64,000 nt of DNA from Engraulis encrasicolus (GCF_034702125.1 NC_085866.1:11679696-11743695); one strand, 5' to 3'. Counted from the stretch's first letter, positions 1 through 11,865 are shown. Notes: generated by a model not told the origin, from the sequence alone. Numbers and translations are program-made.

Positions 1-739
1 TTAGCACTTCCGGGGCAGATAAGGCCGAGCAATGAAAATATAAATTTTTTTAAAAATGGCACGTCGGCCCGTCGGCTTTTTTTTCATTGCCATAATTTTG
101 AAATGAAAGAGAAAATAAAAATCGGAAATACAGATCAAAATTAGTTTTTTCGTTTGTCACTAAAACAAAATAATGAAATAACAAGCCGTTTTTTCTTTTT
201 TTTGTTATTTGGTTCTGAATAAAAAAACAAAAGAACGAATGGTACACGGACCCATCTACAACAATCATTGGCATTTGTATTGAAAGGAAGAAGAACACTA
301 AAACAATTCAATCAGACATTCCATGACTGCCATTCTTTCTATTGAAGCAGGAGCAGTATAAAACAATCAAGGTAGTGTAACAATTCTGCTTCAGTACCTT
401 AAAGGGGTATGCCACTATTTTGGGGCTTAATACAATTAAAATCGTTGGCCAGGGTTTATATAGGTGGTAAAGTGTCTTATTTTTCATGTAAGCCGTTGTC
501 TTGTTTTAAGACAAGTTAGGAGGGAGCATGTCGTTAAGCTAGTGAAAGTCAATGGATCCGTGTAGCATGTAGCAATCTCCTGCCTCATTTAGGCACTCAT
601 ACACACCCATGTTGTAATAAAATTATAAATGTTGCTGAGCTGTGAAGAAATTCATTACAATCAGTCTAGTTTACAAAGCATCCAATATTAGGTGATCCAG
701 TACAAAACCAGTCAAAGCCACATCAGTCCCCTCTGGCAA
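1..739. other. AT-rich stretch, no gene seen
   Basis: Mostly A/T-rich sequence with poly-A/T runs. Only short open frames of biased composition occur here. I see no coding signature, RNA gene or clear element ends. Confidence 0.5.
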
Positions 740-1365
740 AACGGAATGAAGTGCTACAACGCACGGTCCCACAACCATTACGTAGGGAACTTCTATTTCA
801 TGCAACAGTTGTGGAAGAACTTCGGAGAAAATATAAAAACATGAAGAGAGAGAAGCAGATGATTGCAAGAGCCACAGTGGGCAGACTCATGAAGAAATAC
901 AGATTGCAGACACTGGCACAAAAAAACTTGGATTCTCCTAGAAGAGAGCAAAGAAGCAAGGTAGCATAACCTCATTTGAATGAAAGGCAAGAAACATCAG
1001 GCCATGCACAAGGGAGAAAATAAAAACATTCTTCTTGAGGGACATCAGCCGTCTGACAACAGGAAAAAAAGAAACCATCACTTAAAATAAACAGAAAAAG
1101 CAGAAGAGGCTATTGTTGGACACTCTCAAAAACCTCCACAGACGGTTTGTGACGGAAAATGGAGAACAGGCATCGTTCTCTTTGTTTTGCAGGGCCCGAC
1201 CATTCTGGGTGGTTCAACCAACGCATACTGACAGGAATACATGCCTGTGCAAGACCCATGAAAACCTGCAGTACATGACAAGCCCTCTATACAGATGTGG
1301 CCTCTTACCATCAGAACACCTGGAAGAGCTTGCAGACGCAACCGTGTGTAACACTCTGTCTAAGG

Positions 1366-1714
1366 CAGTGGTTCCCAACCTTTTTCTTCAGGGACCCATG
1401 TTTTTACTATTGTAAGCTTTGGTGACCCAACCCGCACGAGACGGAGTCACAAGATGCCCTCTGTTTCCTGCGAAAACTAATTTTAGTCATTTTATTCCTC
1501 AATTAATCTTTGGTCAAATATAGAATAAATGTTTAATTTAGCACTTACAATTTGTTGCTTCTATGCATTTATTAGTTAAATGCTTTGTCATTTATTCAAC
1601 AAGGGCTATATATATTTCAAATGAAACCCCTTGAAATCAAGAGGGCTCCGCGACCCCCTGTGGATCTTTGGCGACCCATAAGTTGGGTCCCGACCCATAG
1701 GTTGGGAACCAGTG
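1366..1714. mobile_element. hAT-type MITE with perfect 8-bp target duplication
   Basis: The ends are inverted: CAGTGGTTCCCAACC on the left and GGTTGGGAACCAGTG on the right. GTCTAAGG flanks the element at 1358-1365 and 1715-1722, an exact 8-bp duplication as expected for hAT transposition. It interrupts the coding part of the surrounding decayed gene. No transposase is encoded. Confidence 0.88.
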
Positions 1715-2311
1715 GTCTAAGGCATAGCATGTGCTTATGGAGAATGTGGCACCTGTAAGACCACAGCCGTGCCAACACTCCGGCCTGCCACAGATGATCC
1801 ACTAAAATTTCCACAATGGGCAACAGAGCCCGTAACATGAGAGGAAAAGAAATCAGTGATTACCATCAAGAAAGAGCACAATACAACAGAGGATGGGGCT
1901 CTGATGGAATTCAGGAGAGGATAGTCAAATTTAAAAGCCACCTTTTCAACATCTGCTGGCAGTACAGGGCTTACTGTGGAACAACAAGTGCCTGCTGCTC
2001 ATCGATTTCAGTGAGAACTATCTATGCCAATATAGTGACGAGGTGCAATCTGTACATTTTGGGGGGTCACACCAGCAGGCCACCCTCCACATAGGTGTGC
2101 TATACACAGCCCAAAATCCTCCGCTGCCATTCTGCTCAATTTCACAGAGCAGACGGCATGATCTGCCAGAAATCTGGGCCCACCTTCACCCAGTGCTGGT
2201 CAAGGAGAAGTTTCCTGAGGTGAGCCGCCTCCACTTCTACAGTGATAGCCCAGCAACCCAATACCGCCAGAGGGGAAACTTTTTTTTCTTTCCAGGGAAC
2301 CCTTCAACTAT

Positions 2312-2566
2312 GGTGCCGTTTCCACATAGCTGGATATTTTTTTAGCAGGGTATTTTTTTCTCCTGCTACGTGGAAACTGGATAAAAAAAATCCTCCATTG
2401 TAACAAATGCGTTTCAGACCCCTAAACAGGATATTTTTTCTCCTGCACCTGGATTTTTAAATATCTGCTACGTGGAAACGGAAGGCCAAAACCAATGCAA
2501 AACCAATACAAGCAGGAGAAAAAAATATCCACATATAAAAATATCCAGCTACGTGGAAACGGCACC
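2312..2566. mobile_element. MITE with GGTGCCGTTTCCAC ends and TAT duplication
   Basis: The terminal inverted repeat starts GGTGCCGTTTCCACATAGCT and returns inverted at 2537-2566. TAT is present on both sides (2309-2311 and 2567-2569). Removing the element and one TAT leaves the surrounding frame continuous. The 3-bp target and the end sequence suggest the PIF/Harbinger group (ISL2EU-like), which is inference. Confidence 0.82.
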
Positions 2567-2816
2567 TATGACTTCCAAGAGGTAACCTGGAGGGGTTTTT
2601 TTTAAGGCCAATCAGGGCAAAGGAGCCCCAGATGGTGTTGGGGGCACCCTCAAAAGATCAGCCGACAGGCTTGTGTGCATGGGCACTGATATTCAATCTG
2701 CCGAAATGCTTTATACGAAGCTCAAGGAGCGGGATACAACAGTGCAGCTGTTTTTTATACGGGAGGAGAGTGTGGAGGCCAAAGTGCAGGAAATGCTACA
2801 GGTAAGAGTTTTGTAG

Positions 2817-3100
2817 AGTGCGTTTTAATATGCGACCTTGCCTCCTCCACTTGCACTTGTCTCCTCGTCCCGCCTCCTGGCCCCTCCTCCGTGGAGAAAA
2901 CGATTAAGTTTCCCAGCTGTCAGCCTAGCCACAACAACTTTTGAGGGACTGTTTTTCATTCACCATCCCAATTGCAAATGAGAAAAAGACTCTACAATTG
3001 AGCTTTTTGCAAGATATTGAAATATAATGCTGTTGTCAGTGATGTCATCGTGACGAGAAGCAAGTGGTGGAGGCAAGGTCGCATATTGCAACGCTCTCAT
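2817..3100. mobile_element. MITE with AATATGCGACCTTGCCTCC ends, copy 1
   Basis: Ends are AATATGCGACCTTGCCTCC and its inverse at 3069-3087, with weaker pairing continuing outward through GAGTGCGTTTT-like sequence. A close second copy lies at 32290-32567. This copy sits wholly inside the intron of the decayed gene around it. The class is not assigned. Confidence 0.72.
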
Positions 3101-3665
3101 TGTACCCCAGACTTGTGCCACACCCACCTCTAATGGCGTTTCAGACTTGTATTGATAAGCACTCTCATTCATATGTCATTTTCTGTTGTCTTTTAAATAG
3201 CTACCCCCATTGACAGCAATCAAAGGGACCAAGCGCATACACCAGGTCCTCTACAGAGATATCTCTTGTTTCTGTAGAAGACAGCAGGGGGTGATCGACT
3301 GCCCCTGCTATGAGCTGAAAGAGGCAGTCTTGCAAGAGGAGGAAGCTCACGGGCAAAAGAAGACGAGAGCCTCTGGGCCAGAGGTAATCAGCACCGACCA
3401 TGTCGGAAGGTGGGTTGTGGTAGAGTATGACCACGAGTTCTACCCTGGAGTCATAACTCGAGTAGAAGATGGAAATGTGGAGGTGGACTGTCTACACAAA
3501 AAGGGGATCAACAAGTTTTACTGGCCAAGTCCATGGCGAGATATAAGCTGGTACGATGAAAGCCAGGTGCTCTGCCTCATTGAGCCAACAGCCGAACCAA
3601 CAGCTAATGCAAGATACTTGCAGCTTAATACAGCCACATGGAAACTCATTGAAGAGCAAATGTAA

Positions 3666-4582
3666 TGAACCATAATGATTAAATTGTATGCATGATGATA
3701 TGCGCTGATATATGTGATATGTGTTATTGTTAGACCATAACAGCTAAATGTTGTTGTTTTTATTGTGTTATAATGGTTAAATTGAAACGTAGCCATACCG
3801 CAGATGAAATGAAGTATGTGATTATTTGTTTTTCATTGATAACTTAAAAATGTTTGTTCCTCGAACTTTTATTCACATCTTTTGAGGATTACATTACTAA
3901 ATAAAATAATATTTTGACACAATAACTATATCTTGTTAAAATGTTTGTGGTACTTAGGAGGGTTAGGAATAATAAATGCACCTATATATGTAGATTTGAA
4001 GAGATGACAATTTGTTCAGTGATATCAGTAAAAGGGATGTTCAAAAAAGTAATTTTATATAGGATACACCCATATACGGTTTTATTATCAAAACTTTTTA
4101 TAGATTAAAACTAAATCCTATTATGGTATCAAAAGGGACAAATTATTACTATGAAAATATTCTTATTCATTTATATGGACATACTGAACTATATGCAATT
4201 TATAGGTTAATGTCCCTAACAGGGTGGAACATTTTCAGCAACAACATTTAATAAAACTGGCTGTAATTATTACTATATTCATCCCTGAGCTTGACCTTTA
4301 TACATTTCTTATAGTTAAACATGTCAATATTGAAAAAAAATATAAAAAAATATATTTCACTAGTATTTTTTCCCCAACTTTACAAACCTGAATTGTTGCC
4401 GCAAAAAGAGAATCACCCAACTAGTGATGCTGAGTGATAACTTTTGCCACATACCTCACCCTCATAGGTAGCCTCGCGAGCCATCCTACGTACTTCCGCC
4501 AAAGGATTGGCTCCACTACGGTAGTCTGGCCGTGCTTCTCTGTGGAGTGCCTGGAGCAGTAGGATTTTGATCGCAAGAGAAT
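3666..4582. other. AT-rich stretch, no gene seen
   Basis: The sequence is AT-rich with no sustained open frame. I find no clear repeat boundaries; it probably includes the downstream flank of copy 1 and old repeat debris. Confidence 0.45.
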
Positions 4583-4908
4583 GGGCAGTCATGGGTGAGC
4601 GGTTAGGGCGTCAGACTTGCATCCCAGAGATTGCCGGTTTGACTCCCGACCCGCCAGGTTGGTGGGAGGAGTAATCAACCAGTGCTCTCCCCCATCCTCC
4701 TCCATGACTGAGGTACCCTGAGCATTGTACCGTCCCACCGCACTGCTCCCCATGGGGCGCCACTGAGGGCTGCCCCCTTGCACGGGTGAGGCATGAATGC
4801 AATTTCGTTGTGTGCAGTGTTCACTTGTGTGCTGTGGAGTGCTGTGTCACAATGACAATGGGATTTGGAGTTTCCCAATGGGCTTTCACTTTCACTTTCA
4901 CTTTCAGG
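4583..4908 (+). repeat. tRNA-derived SINE
   Basis: It begins with a tRNA-like head: GTGAGCGGTTAGGGCGTCAG resembles a pol III A box, and GCCGGTTTGACTCCCG resembles a B box about 35 bases further on. A unique body follows, then a 3' tail of repeated CTTTCA. These parts in this order are typical of fish tRNA SINEs. It directly abuts decayed gene copy 2. Target duplications were not found by eye. Confidence 0.75.
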
Positions 4909-5665
4909 AGAAACGGAGCACCATAACTGCGAAAAAAGATGTGACCGTTACGGAAGAGGAGCTGGCTTCTCAATTTCAAGACGGGCTTTTCCGTTTTCGT
5001 TGGCACATTTTCAACATACGGTGGCAGTACAATGCCTACAAACACCTGCGTCAAAATCTTACTGTCAAGGACTGCCTCATCCATATCGACTTCAGTGAGA
5101 ATTACAATTTTAAATATGGAAACGAAATTCAATCTGTGCATTTTGGGGGGTCACACCAACAAGCCACCCTCCACACTGGAGTTCTGTATGTGCAGGAGCC
5201 CCCCCTGTCCTTTGCGACCATCTCACCCAGCAGACGCCACGATCCAGTGGCCATATGGGCTCATCTGGACCCCATCTTGGACATGGTGCAGAGTGAGTAC
5301 TCTAATGCGAAATATCTGCATTTTTTTTTCTCTGACGGGCCAGCAACACAATACAAGCAGAAGGGCAACTTCCATATGATCAGCACGGAACCTCACCAAA
5401 AAGGCTTCCAGGCAGGCGAGCATGTCTGGGACTGCCCATGCTACAATCTGCAGTGAGTTCCACCAGCAGGGAGGGGAAAGACAGAGCCACAAAAACACCG
5501 GCCGCATGTGATTGAGGACCATCACTGCGGCCGGTGGTGCGTGGTGAATTATGGGCAGCCATATCCTGGAGTCATCCAGATGGTGGAGAATCACAGCATC
5601 CAGATCAAATGCATGCACAGGTCAGGTATGCACAGGTATGACCTGAATCGATTCTACTGGGCTGG
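4909..5665 (+). pseudogene. Uncharacterised multicopy fish gene, copy 2, internally deleted
   Basis: The reading frame carries the same ordered motifs as copy 1: FNIRWQYNAY, HIDFSENYNF, SVHFGGSHQQATLHTG, FFSDGPATQYKQKGNF, then directly DCPCYNLQ. The segment that should hold GKGAPDGVGG is missing, an internal loss of roughly 100 or more residues that keeps the frame. An in-frame TGA (5455-5457) follows CYNLQ; the frame then reopens with the C-terminal domain (CGRWCVVNYGQPYPGVIQ, NRFYW) and breaks off near 5665 in unrelated sequence. The N-terminal part is absent, replaced at its 5' side by the SINE. It is a dead fragment of unknown function. Confidence 0.6.
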
Positions 5666-5959
5666 CCTGTCGGCGCCCAATGGATTCTGCCCTGCCCGAT
5701 CTGCGCCCAACCTCCCAGCGCATGCGCAACAATTCGCTTATGCGGTGTTGTACGAGTGTTCACGACAGTGCCCAATCCGTCCGCTGTTTGCCGTCCCTTG
5801 ATGTTACCTCAGGGTGGCGCCAAAATACAACAATACATTACCTCAGGAAACTGTTGCTGCTGCAAACGCCTATATGTTGCTCTGATTCATCCTAAATTAT
5901 ATCTATATATATTGGTATTATGAGCCATTTTTGAATTTTACCGGGCATTATTGGCCTCT

Positions 5960-8956
5960 ATGTCGGAAGGGGAGAAAGAGTCTGCCGGGGTGCCAAAAAA
6001 AAAACTAAGACGGGCAAGCAAAAATTATATTGTGAGAGGTAGGTGAACTCAAATGTGAGTTTTGGTTTTAACCAGGGCATATTGTTGTAATTCTGGATTA
6101 TTCTCTCAATAAAATTACTCTACTCTAGTAGTAGTATTAGTATAGTAGTAGTAGTAGCCCTCAGGGTGGCGCCAAATGACAACATTACGTCATCTACCTG
6201 CTTCATATCAGACCCTAAATACAGTGTATCTATCTATATGCAACCCACAGACAATCAGTTATTTTACACTGGCCCCAAAAAGACGTATATGCGTCTGGTG
6301 GTCCTTTCGGAGGACCAAAAAAAGACAGTGTTACGGGAATGCCACGATGACCCATGGACTGGTAACCATGGTGGAGTGAGGGCGACCAGGGACAAGTGGT
6401 CCGTGGGTATTACTGGTCTACCATTAATGCAGATGTGAGGGAATGGGTAGGTGTTTTTCTCTGGCATAACATCACATACCAGGCTCAGACAACATTTTGA
6501 CATTAATAGGTTCACTGTTACCTGCATTTTGTTTGACTTTTTCAGTACAACCACTGCCACCGATGCCAACTGAATGATCCCATTAAGACAGAACCCCCTC
6601 TCCTCCACCCAATCCAGGTAGTCTCTTGTGCTGTGAACCCTGCCAGAAATGAGTTAATTGAAAACACTAATTGTATTTGCATGTTTTTGCAGGTGAATGA
6701 GCCATGGACGGTCCTGGGCATGGACCTAATTGGTCCCCTGCGAACCACCAAAGCAGGGCACAAATATGTCCTCACTGTCACGGACCTCTTCACCAAGTGG
6801 GTCATGGCTGAGCCTCTCCAGGCGGCCTCAGCAACAGCCGTTGCTACAGCCCTGGTGGGGAAGCTGTACCTGTTCGGACTTGTGAAAAAAATAATATCGG
6901 TCCAAGGACGAGAATTCGTCAATGACGTAGGTTATGTAGGCCTATATATTGTTAGAATGAAGTTTGTATCCTGTCTCATTCCATTCACACCTTTTACACA
7001 TTGCTATTGTTTACATTGTTGACAGCTCAACCAGCACATATTTAGTGCACTGGGGATACAGCATGCAGTGTCCAGTGCATACCACCCTCAGACAAATGGC
7101 CAAGTATGTTTGTTGTCTCAAATTTCTCATACTCCCATAAAATACTTTCATTTCTTGTATTTCAATAGATAGTGTATTATTGTATGAAGTGAAGCTGTTA
7201 TGATGTATGTTATGATGTATGCTGTAGGACGAAAGAACTAACCAGAACCTGAAGAGAGCACTACGGAGGTATGTGAATGAAGACCACAACGACTGGGACA
7301 TACACCTGCAGGCCATAGTGTATGGCATCAATGTATCGAAGCAGGTAACATTTGTAGAATCGAATTTCTTTTTGCAACAGATTTTTTTTATTAGAAGACT
7401 AATTTCGTAAATTATTTTTCTGACCACAATTAGCGGTCAACCTGCCACAGCCCATACTACCTCATGTTTCATCGGCAACCCCATCTGCCGGCCGTCCTGA
7501 ACGCCTGCAGTGCGCAGGAGGAGACCATTGTTGTTGGGGACCCTGAGGACCACATTCATAACACCATTGAAAAGGTCAAGGCCCTCAATTAGAAGGTTGG
7601 TTCTCAATAGTATGAAAAGGAATTTCTATCATGTGCATTTAACCCCTTTACACAGTTCCTACATTCTAACCTTAATTTGGTCTTTTAGGTGCACAGCAAC
7701 ATCAAACCGGCGCAGGCGAAACAAAAAAAACGTTAGGCAGTGTGTATTGGAGGCCGGGGACGCTGTATTAATTGGGGAAACCCCTTTAAAAAGGAGGAAG
7801 GGCAACTACCTTCAGCCCCGTCATGAAGGGCCATTCACGTTGACATCTGTGACCAACAAAGGTGTTGTCACTATCAAGACCAAGGACGGCAAGTTGAGGC
7901 AGATGAGCGTGTCCCGGCTAAGGCCATACAATCATCCAAAAGGTTACACAAAATATATGAGTACATTTGTTTAATTGTAATTCAGCATGTGGTGGCACAT
8001 GTGTTCACATAATTACATTTACTATTTATTTTTTCTGTTGTGCAGACCATAAGAATGACCCAGAGGTCATGGCGGACAAGGCCTTAACTGTTGGAATTGC
8101 ACTGCAGGACCACGTATATGCCAGCAAGGGTCCACGCTGGTCCAAGAGTTTGGGTCCTAATCAGGAACAATTGGTGAGTGCTTTTCTAATATAACAGTGA
8201 CAGACTTGGGATTCAATAATATAACTGTAGCAGCCAAATTGCTATACTAAAGCGTACTGGCTGAGATTGTACAGTGGGTGTTAGTTAGCCAGGTCAGTCT
8301 TTTTTTTTTTTCAGAGCATGTCCAGCCACAGAACGCATTCTGGACTTTTGGTCCCTGGGCCTGGGGGAGCAGCTGGAGAGGAATGTAAGTAGAAATTCCA
8401 AAAAAATATAACAAACTTAATTGCAGATGTATGGTGATGCAGTGAACACTGGGCAATTCAATTTTTTCTGTGCTTGCAGATTGGGAATGGATGCTTCCGT
8501 AGTGCATGTACATGTACTAATACTAATATGAAATATTGTCCAGGGAATGCAGGTTCGTGTTGCAAACCTCTACAACGTAGCAACATGGAAACAGGGCGAA
8601 ACCAGAGTGCCAGTAAGTAGAGAAAAGTAGAGTGAGTCACACAGAGTGATGACATTTTTTTTTAATATAAGTGTAGATTAACTGTCATGTTGTCCACATT
8701 TTTGGTCTTTTTGGTTTGTTTGTTTTTTTTCTCTCCATAGGACAACCTACCCATTCATTTAAAGCAGTCTATCATTTGAACCAGTACGTGTTCTTAGGTC
8801 ACATTCATGGCATATATGTATGTTTCACAGGTGTTGTTAGTGTCAAAAAGGGAGGCATTGTTCCTCGATTCCCTGTGTCCTAATGGATTCGGGGATCAAG
8901 CCTATCAGGGCATATTCCGGTTTGAAGCATACAAGCAAAGGAAATCAGCAGTTTGA
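5960..8956 (+). pseudogene. Ginger/GIN-type integrase gene with introns, decayed
   Basis: Exons with GT-AG borders: 5960-6038 (ATG, basic PKKKLRRASK), 6212-6446, 6546-6617, 6693-6926, 7026-7103, 7228-7344, 7434-7595, 7689-7942, 8046-8173, 8315-8384, 8544-8612, 8831-8956 (TGA). They encode an HHCC zinc-binding domain (HDD...NHGG, CHRC), an rve integrase core (GMDLIGP, HPQTNGQ, DER) and a C-terminal LIGET...GPF...LRPY segment; the last exon has FLDSLCPNGFGDQAY, reminiscent of Ulp1-like peptidases. Spliced integrase genes of this kind are known from Ginger DNA transposons and the derived GIN1 gene. Breaks: a one-base loss near 6396, Val in place of the second catalytic Asp (SVQGREF), TAG at 7590-7592 and a shift in the A run near 7730. 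The joint between 8173 and 8315 is also out of frame. Element ends were not found. Confidence 0.72.
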
Positions 8957-9276
8957 CCTGTAATTGTGTAAAGAACACACACCCCAGAGACATTTCATGG
9001 GTGCATTAAAATAACATTGATTTTGGGGTGAAAATATTATTTATTTATTTATGTTATGTTATTTTTAAATATGGTAATTAGACTATACCTAATTAAATAT
9101 GCACTACATTTCAAAATGCTATTTTATGTTACCATATACAATGCCGGTCAATCTGAATTCATTAGTTTACATTCCAGTGTCCCATATTTGTTGGCAAACC
9201 TCAGGTGGGACTGCACAGGTTCCTTCTGAAGCAGGGTTACAATGTGTGCACTACAGGATTTTAATCCTCTGTGGCA
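8957..9276. other. No gene seen
   Basis: AT-rich sequence downstream of the integrase-type gene. An AATAAA-like motif is not obvious close to the stop. No features are supported. Confidence 0.4.
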
Positions 9277-10165
9277 TTAAGTGCTACTAATAGTTTTCTC
9301 AGTGATGTTGGTCCCAGAAGCTTTTATATTATTGCCTAATTCATCCCATACAGGTCGGTGCTTTCTTTCTGTTCTCATGATTATAGAATCCCTACAAAAG
9401 ATCAAATCTTGTAAAGAACCCCAGACAGGCTGATGGGTGGTAATTTTGTATCCCTTACATTTTGGAAGAAATGCATCAACAGTTGGGTCCTTAATACCCA
9501 ATCTCTTTCTTGTGGCTTTGTAGACCATTTCCTCTTTGTTCAGGTCTAAAATCTTGTCCCTGACATCCTTTGACCGCTCTTTGGTCTTTCCCATGTTGGG
9601 GAGGTTGATTCACTCATACTATGGACCGATTCTGCTGATTCAATGTTTCTATTGTGCATCTTAGTATGTATGTACAGGTGTCTTTAATATGTACAGGTGT
9701 CTTTAATTCAGATGGGACCGAAACTGTTATCAGTTGGCAGGGGATCAAATGCTTATTTTTGCTCAATGAAATAGAAATAAATTAATATATATTCTCTACA
9801 GTTATTTTCTGGATTTTCTTTTTGATATTCTGTCTCTCCATACTAGAAAACATACTATCATGACATTTATTGACTGATCGTGTCTTTGTCAGTGTTGCCA
9901 GATTGGGCGGGTGCCTGCCCAATTGGGCTACTTGGGATGAGCGTCGGCGGGCAAAAACTGGAAAAATTGGCCATTTGGCGGGTTTTTTTAAGCCGATAGA
10001 AGTCAATGTAATTTGTTGAATTTGGGCGGAATTTAGCGCATTTTGGCGGTTTTTGAGAGCCTTTTGGGCGGGATTTGGTCAGACACATCTGGCAACACTG
10101 GTCTTTGTTAATAGGCAAACCAACAAAATCAGCAAAGGATCAAATAGTTATGGGACTCACTGTAT
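9277..10165 (-). mobile_element. Tc1-like transposon remnant
   Basis: On the minus strand an open frame (9594 to 9277) starts MGKTKERSKDVRDKILDLNK, which matches the helix-turn-helix start of fish Tc1 transposases, but similarity fades after about 70 residues and no DDE catalytic core follows. The 3' side on the plus strand has GGATCAAATGCTTATTTTTG near 9740 and GGATCAAATAGTTATGGGAC...ACTGTA near 10137-10163, which look like Tc1 end sequence. The copy is short, degenerate and split by a hAT MITE. The left boundary is uncertain. Confidence 0.65.
9890..10100. mobile_element. hAT-type MITE with perfect 8-bp target duplication
   Basis: Ends CAGTGTTGCCAGAT and ATCTGGCAACACTG are inverted, with GTCTTTGT exactly duplicated at 9882-9889 and 10101-10108. 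The interior is rich in GGGCGG and GCGGG motifs. It sits inside the Tc1 remnant and is therefore younger than it. Confidence 0.88.
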
Positions 10166-10832
10166 ATACATTCTGTCATCTGTCACTGCCTTTAATCTTT
10201 TTTCCTTTTCATCTACCATATTGTTATTCCTATGAACTAGTTTGTACCTTATATTCTACTTTTTAATATTAATATTTTGTAAAGGATTATTGTAAAATTT
10301 TGCATTACAAGTAAGTTACATTCAGGAGACCCAGAGAAGGTGGGGTCTGTTTCAAAGGTGGCTGTGTTCAATGTAGGCCTAATGTGCAGGGGAAAATCCT
10401 GGTGTGTGTTCATAAATAAAAAATTGTTTGAGATTTGGTTGATGTAAATTGATTGAAACAACAACTTTATCTTATTATTTGCCATCCATTGGTCATTATT
10501 TGGCTGTTTTTTTTCTATAGAAGTATCCATAGACAACAAAGTGACTCACAACAATTATTAATTAATTCATTATTTGTTTAACTTCATTATTTTTAAAATG
10601 TGTATGCATGGGCGTGCGGTTGTACGCACGCATCATTGCAGGCTAACAAGTAGGCTAGCAACCAATGATACAGTATAATGTTTACTGCGTCATTAATAGC
10701 AACTTCTCAATAAACGTCCCGATGGGTGGATTTTACAGACGTTAAAAACAGCTACTACAATGTTTACCAGTACAACAACGCAATCAACAGACCGTGAGTA
10801 GCTCTTTTCTACATCCCAAATGCCGAAACCCC
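10166..10832. other. No gene seen
   Basis: AT-rich sequence up to about 10600, then a more mixed stretch. No coding frame, element ends or RNA gene is apparent. Confidence 0.4.
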
Positions 10833-11181
10833 TTAAAGGGACACTGTGCAGGAAATGGTCAAAAAAGGTGCTGCAACTATGCTGCGCATTGAAACTGGGC
10901 CAAATTTGATCTTTACATGAAAGTTTACTAAGTAATAAACAGATATTTTCTAGTATAGTTCAAGAACAGTCATTTTTGCAGCTAAAAATGGGGATTGTTG
11001 GAAATTCAAAATGGCGGACCATGGAAAAGATCCCCCTTTTCAGGTATGAAAAGTGCAATTTTTCCAGTCATAATGAATACCTAGAATTTGATGGTGGTGG
11101 TAAGTATTCATGAAAAAGGTAACATTAGTGTATGGGCAGCATGAAATACACAACTAAAAATCTCACACAGTGTCCCTTTAA
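10833..11181 (+). mobile_element. TTAA-flanked MITE family A, copy 1
   Basis: The element runs from TTAAAGGGACACTGTGCAGG to CACACAGTGTCCCTTTAA, so TTAA is at each end. The interior holds CAAATTTGATCTTTACATG and AAATTCAAAATGGCGGACC, shared with copies at 18229-26272 (split) and 38415-38783. TTAA targets point to the piggyBac type, which is inference. Confidence 0.83.
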
Positions 11182-11699
11182 TTTCGCCTTTGTTGACAAA
11201 ACACGTCGTTGTCGTAAAAAATGAACGAACACAACATATTTCCAGAGAGGGTCTATGGGTAGTACGAGAGAGGAATCTCGCGACTTTTTCCGGGTGGTAC
11301 TGTCCACTAAGTGGCACCATCCAGACAGCGCAGAGGAGCGCCAAGGAGCACAGAGGCTGTTCGAATGAATGGGGTACCATGGAGCTCAACCACGATGCTG
11401 TCATTGCTTTGGGAGAGAATTGGTATCATCATTTCATATTTATGTTTCCAAAAGGGAGGATAGATTATCCTTTCAAACAGCACTTAGTTTGAATGTTTAA
11501 ACTCGCTGGATCTTTGTAAAATACGTCTTTATTGTCAATATGACGTCACGAGTGGCTTCACACACTGCGTTTCGATTGGTCGGCCGGCTGCATTGCTGTG
11601 ATCACGACGGCCATAAAGGAATTTTGTTAGCAAGATGCTAGCGGAGCCTGACTCATAAATGCCAAAGCTGTAGGAAATCAGAAGGACATAACTGTAACA
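11182..11699. other. No gene seen
   Basis: Mixed-composition sequence with short frames and no recognisable domain or element end. Confidence 0.4.
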
Positions 11700-11862
11700 C
11701 CCACCAACGTCATAACTTCCCACCAACGTAATAACCCTGCCAACGCAATAAAAAAGTGTGCCTTTCAAACGTAATGGCCCGGCCAACGTAATCATTTCCT
11801 TCCAACGTAATAATTCTTGCCTCCTGCCAACGTAATACACAGCTTCCTGCCAACGTAATAAT
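11700..11862 (-). repeat. Array of TTACGTTGG motifs, minus-strand copy
   Basis: The motif CCAACGTAAT (inverse ATTACGTTGG) and close variants occur about eight times with 10-25 bases between them. The spacers are shared with arrays at 31352-31490 and 31736-32055, for example AAAGTGTGC next to TTTCAAACGT. The repeat is a mobile or amplified unit of unknown class. Confidence 0.7.
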
Positions 11863-11865
11863 AAT

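Larger units (their letters stand above)
740..3665 (+). pseudogene. Uncharacterised multicopy fish gene, decayed copy 1
   Basis: Homologous pieces run through this interval and match copies at 4909-5665 and 32600-32819. In order: a basic helical stretch (751-969), a part with FCRARPFWVV and CLCKTHENLQYM (1113-1365), a central block with DFSENY and HFGGSHQQATLH (about 2000-2290), a FYSDSPATQY block, then GKGAPDGVGG (about 2625-2660). A GT-AG intron (2802-3200) precedes a C-terminal part with a CPCYEL motif and a VGRWVVVEYD...YPGVITRVEDG domain, ending at a stop at 3663-3665. Several stops and frame changes, plus two MITEs in the coding part, make it non-functional. Acidic residues in DFSENY, SDGPATQY-type and GKGAPDGVGG blocks suggest a DDE-type nuclease; that is inference, and I do not recognise the family by name. 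Confidence 0.6.

Noticed and set aside
4583..4908. Possible tRNA gene from A and B boxes
   Set aside because: No cloverleaf or acceptor stem can be drawn; body and CTTTCA tail mark a SINE. The same applies at 31532 and 45016.
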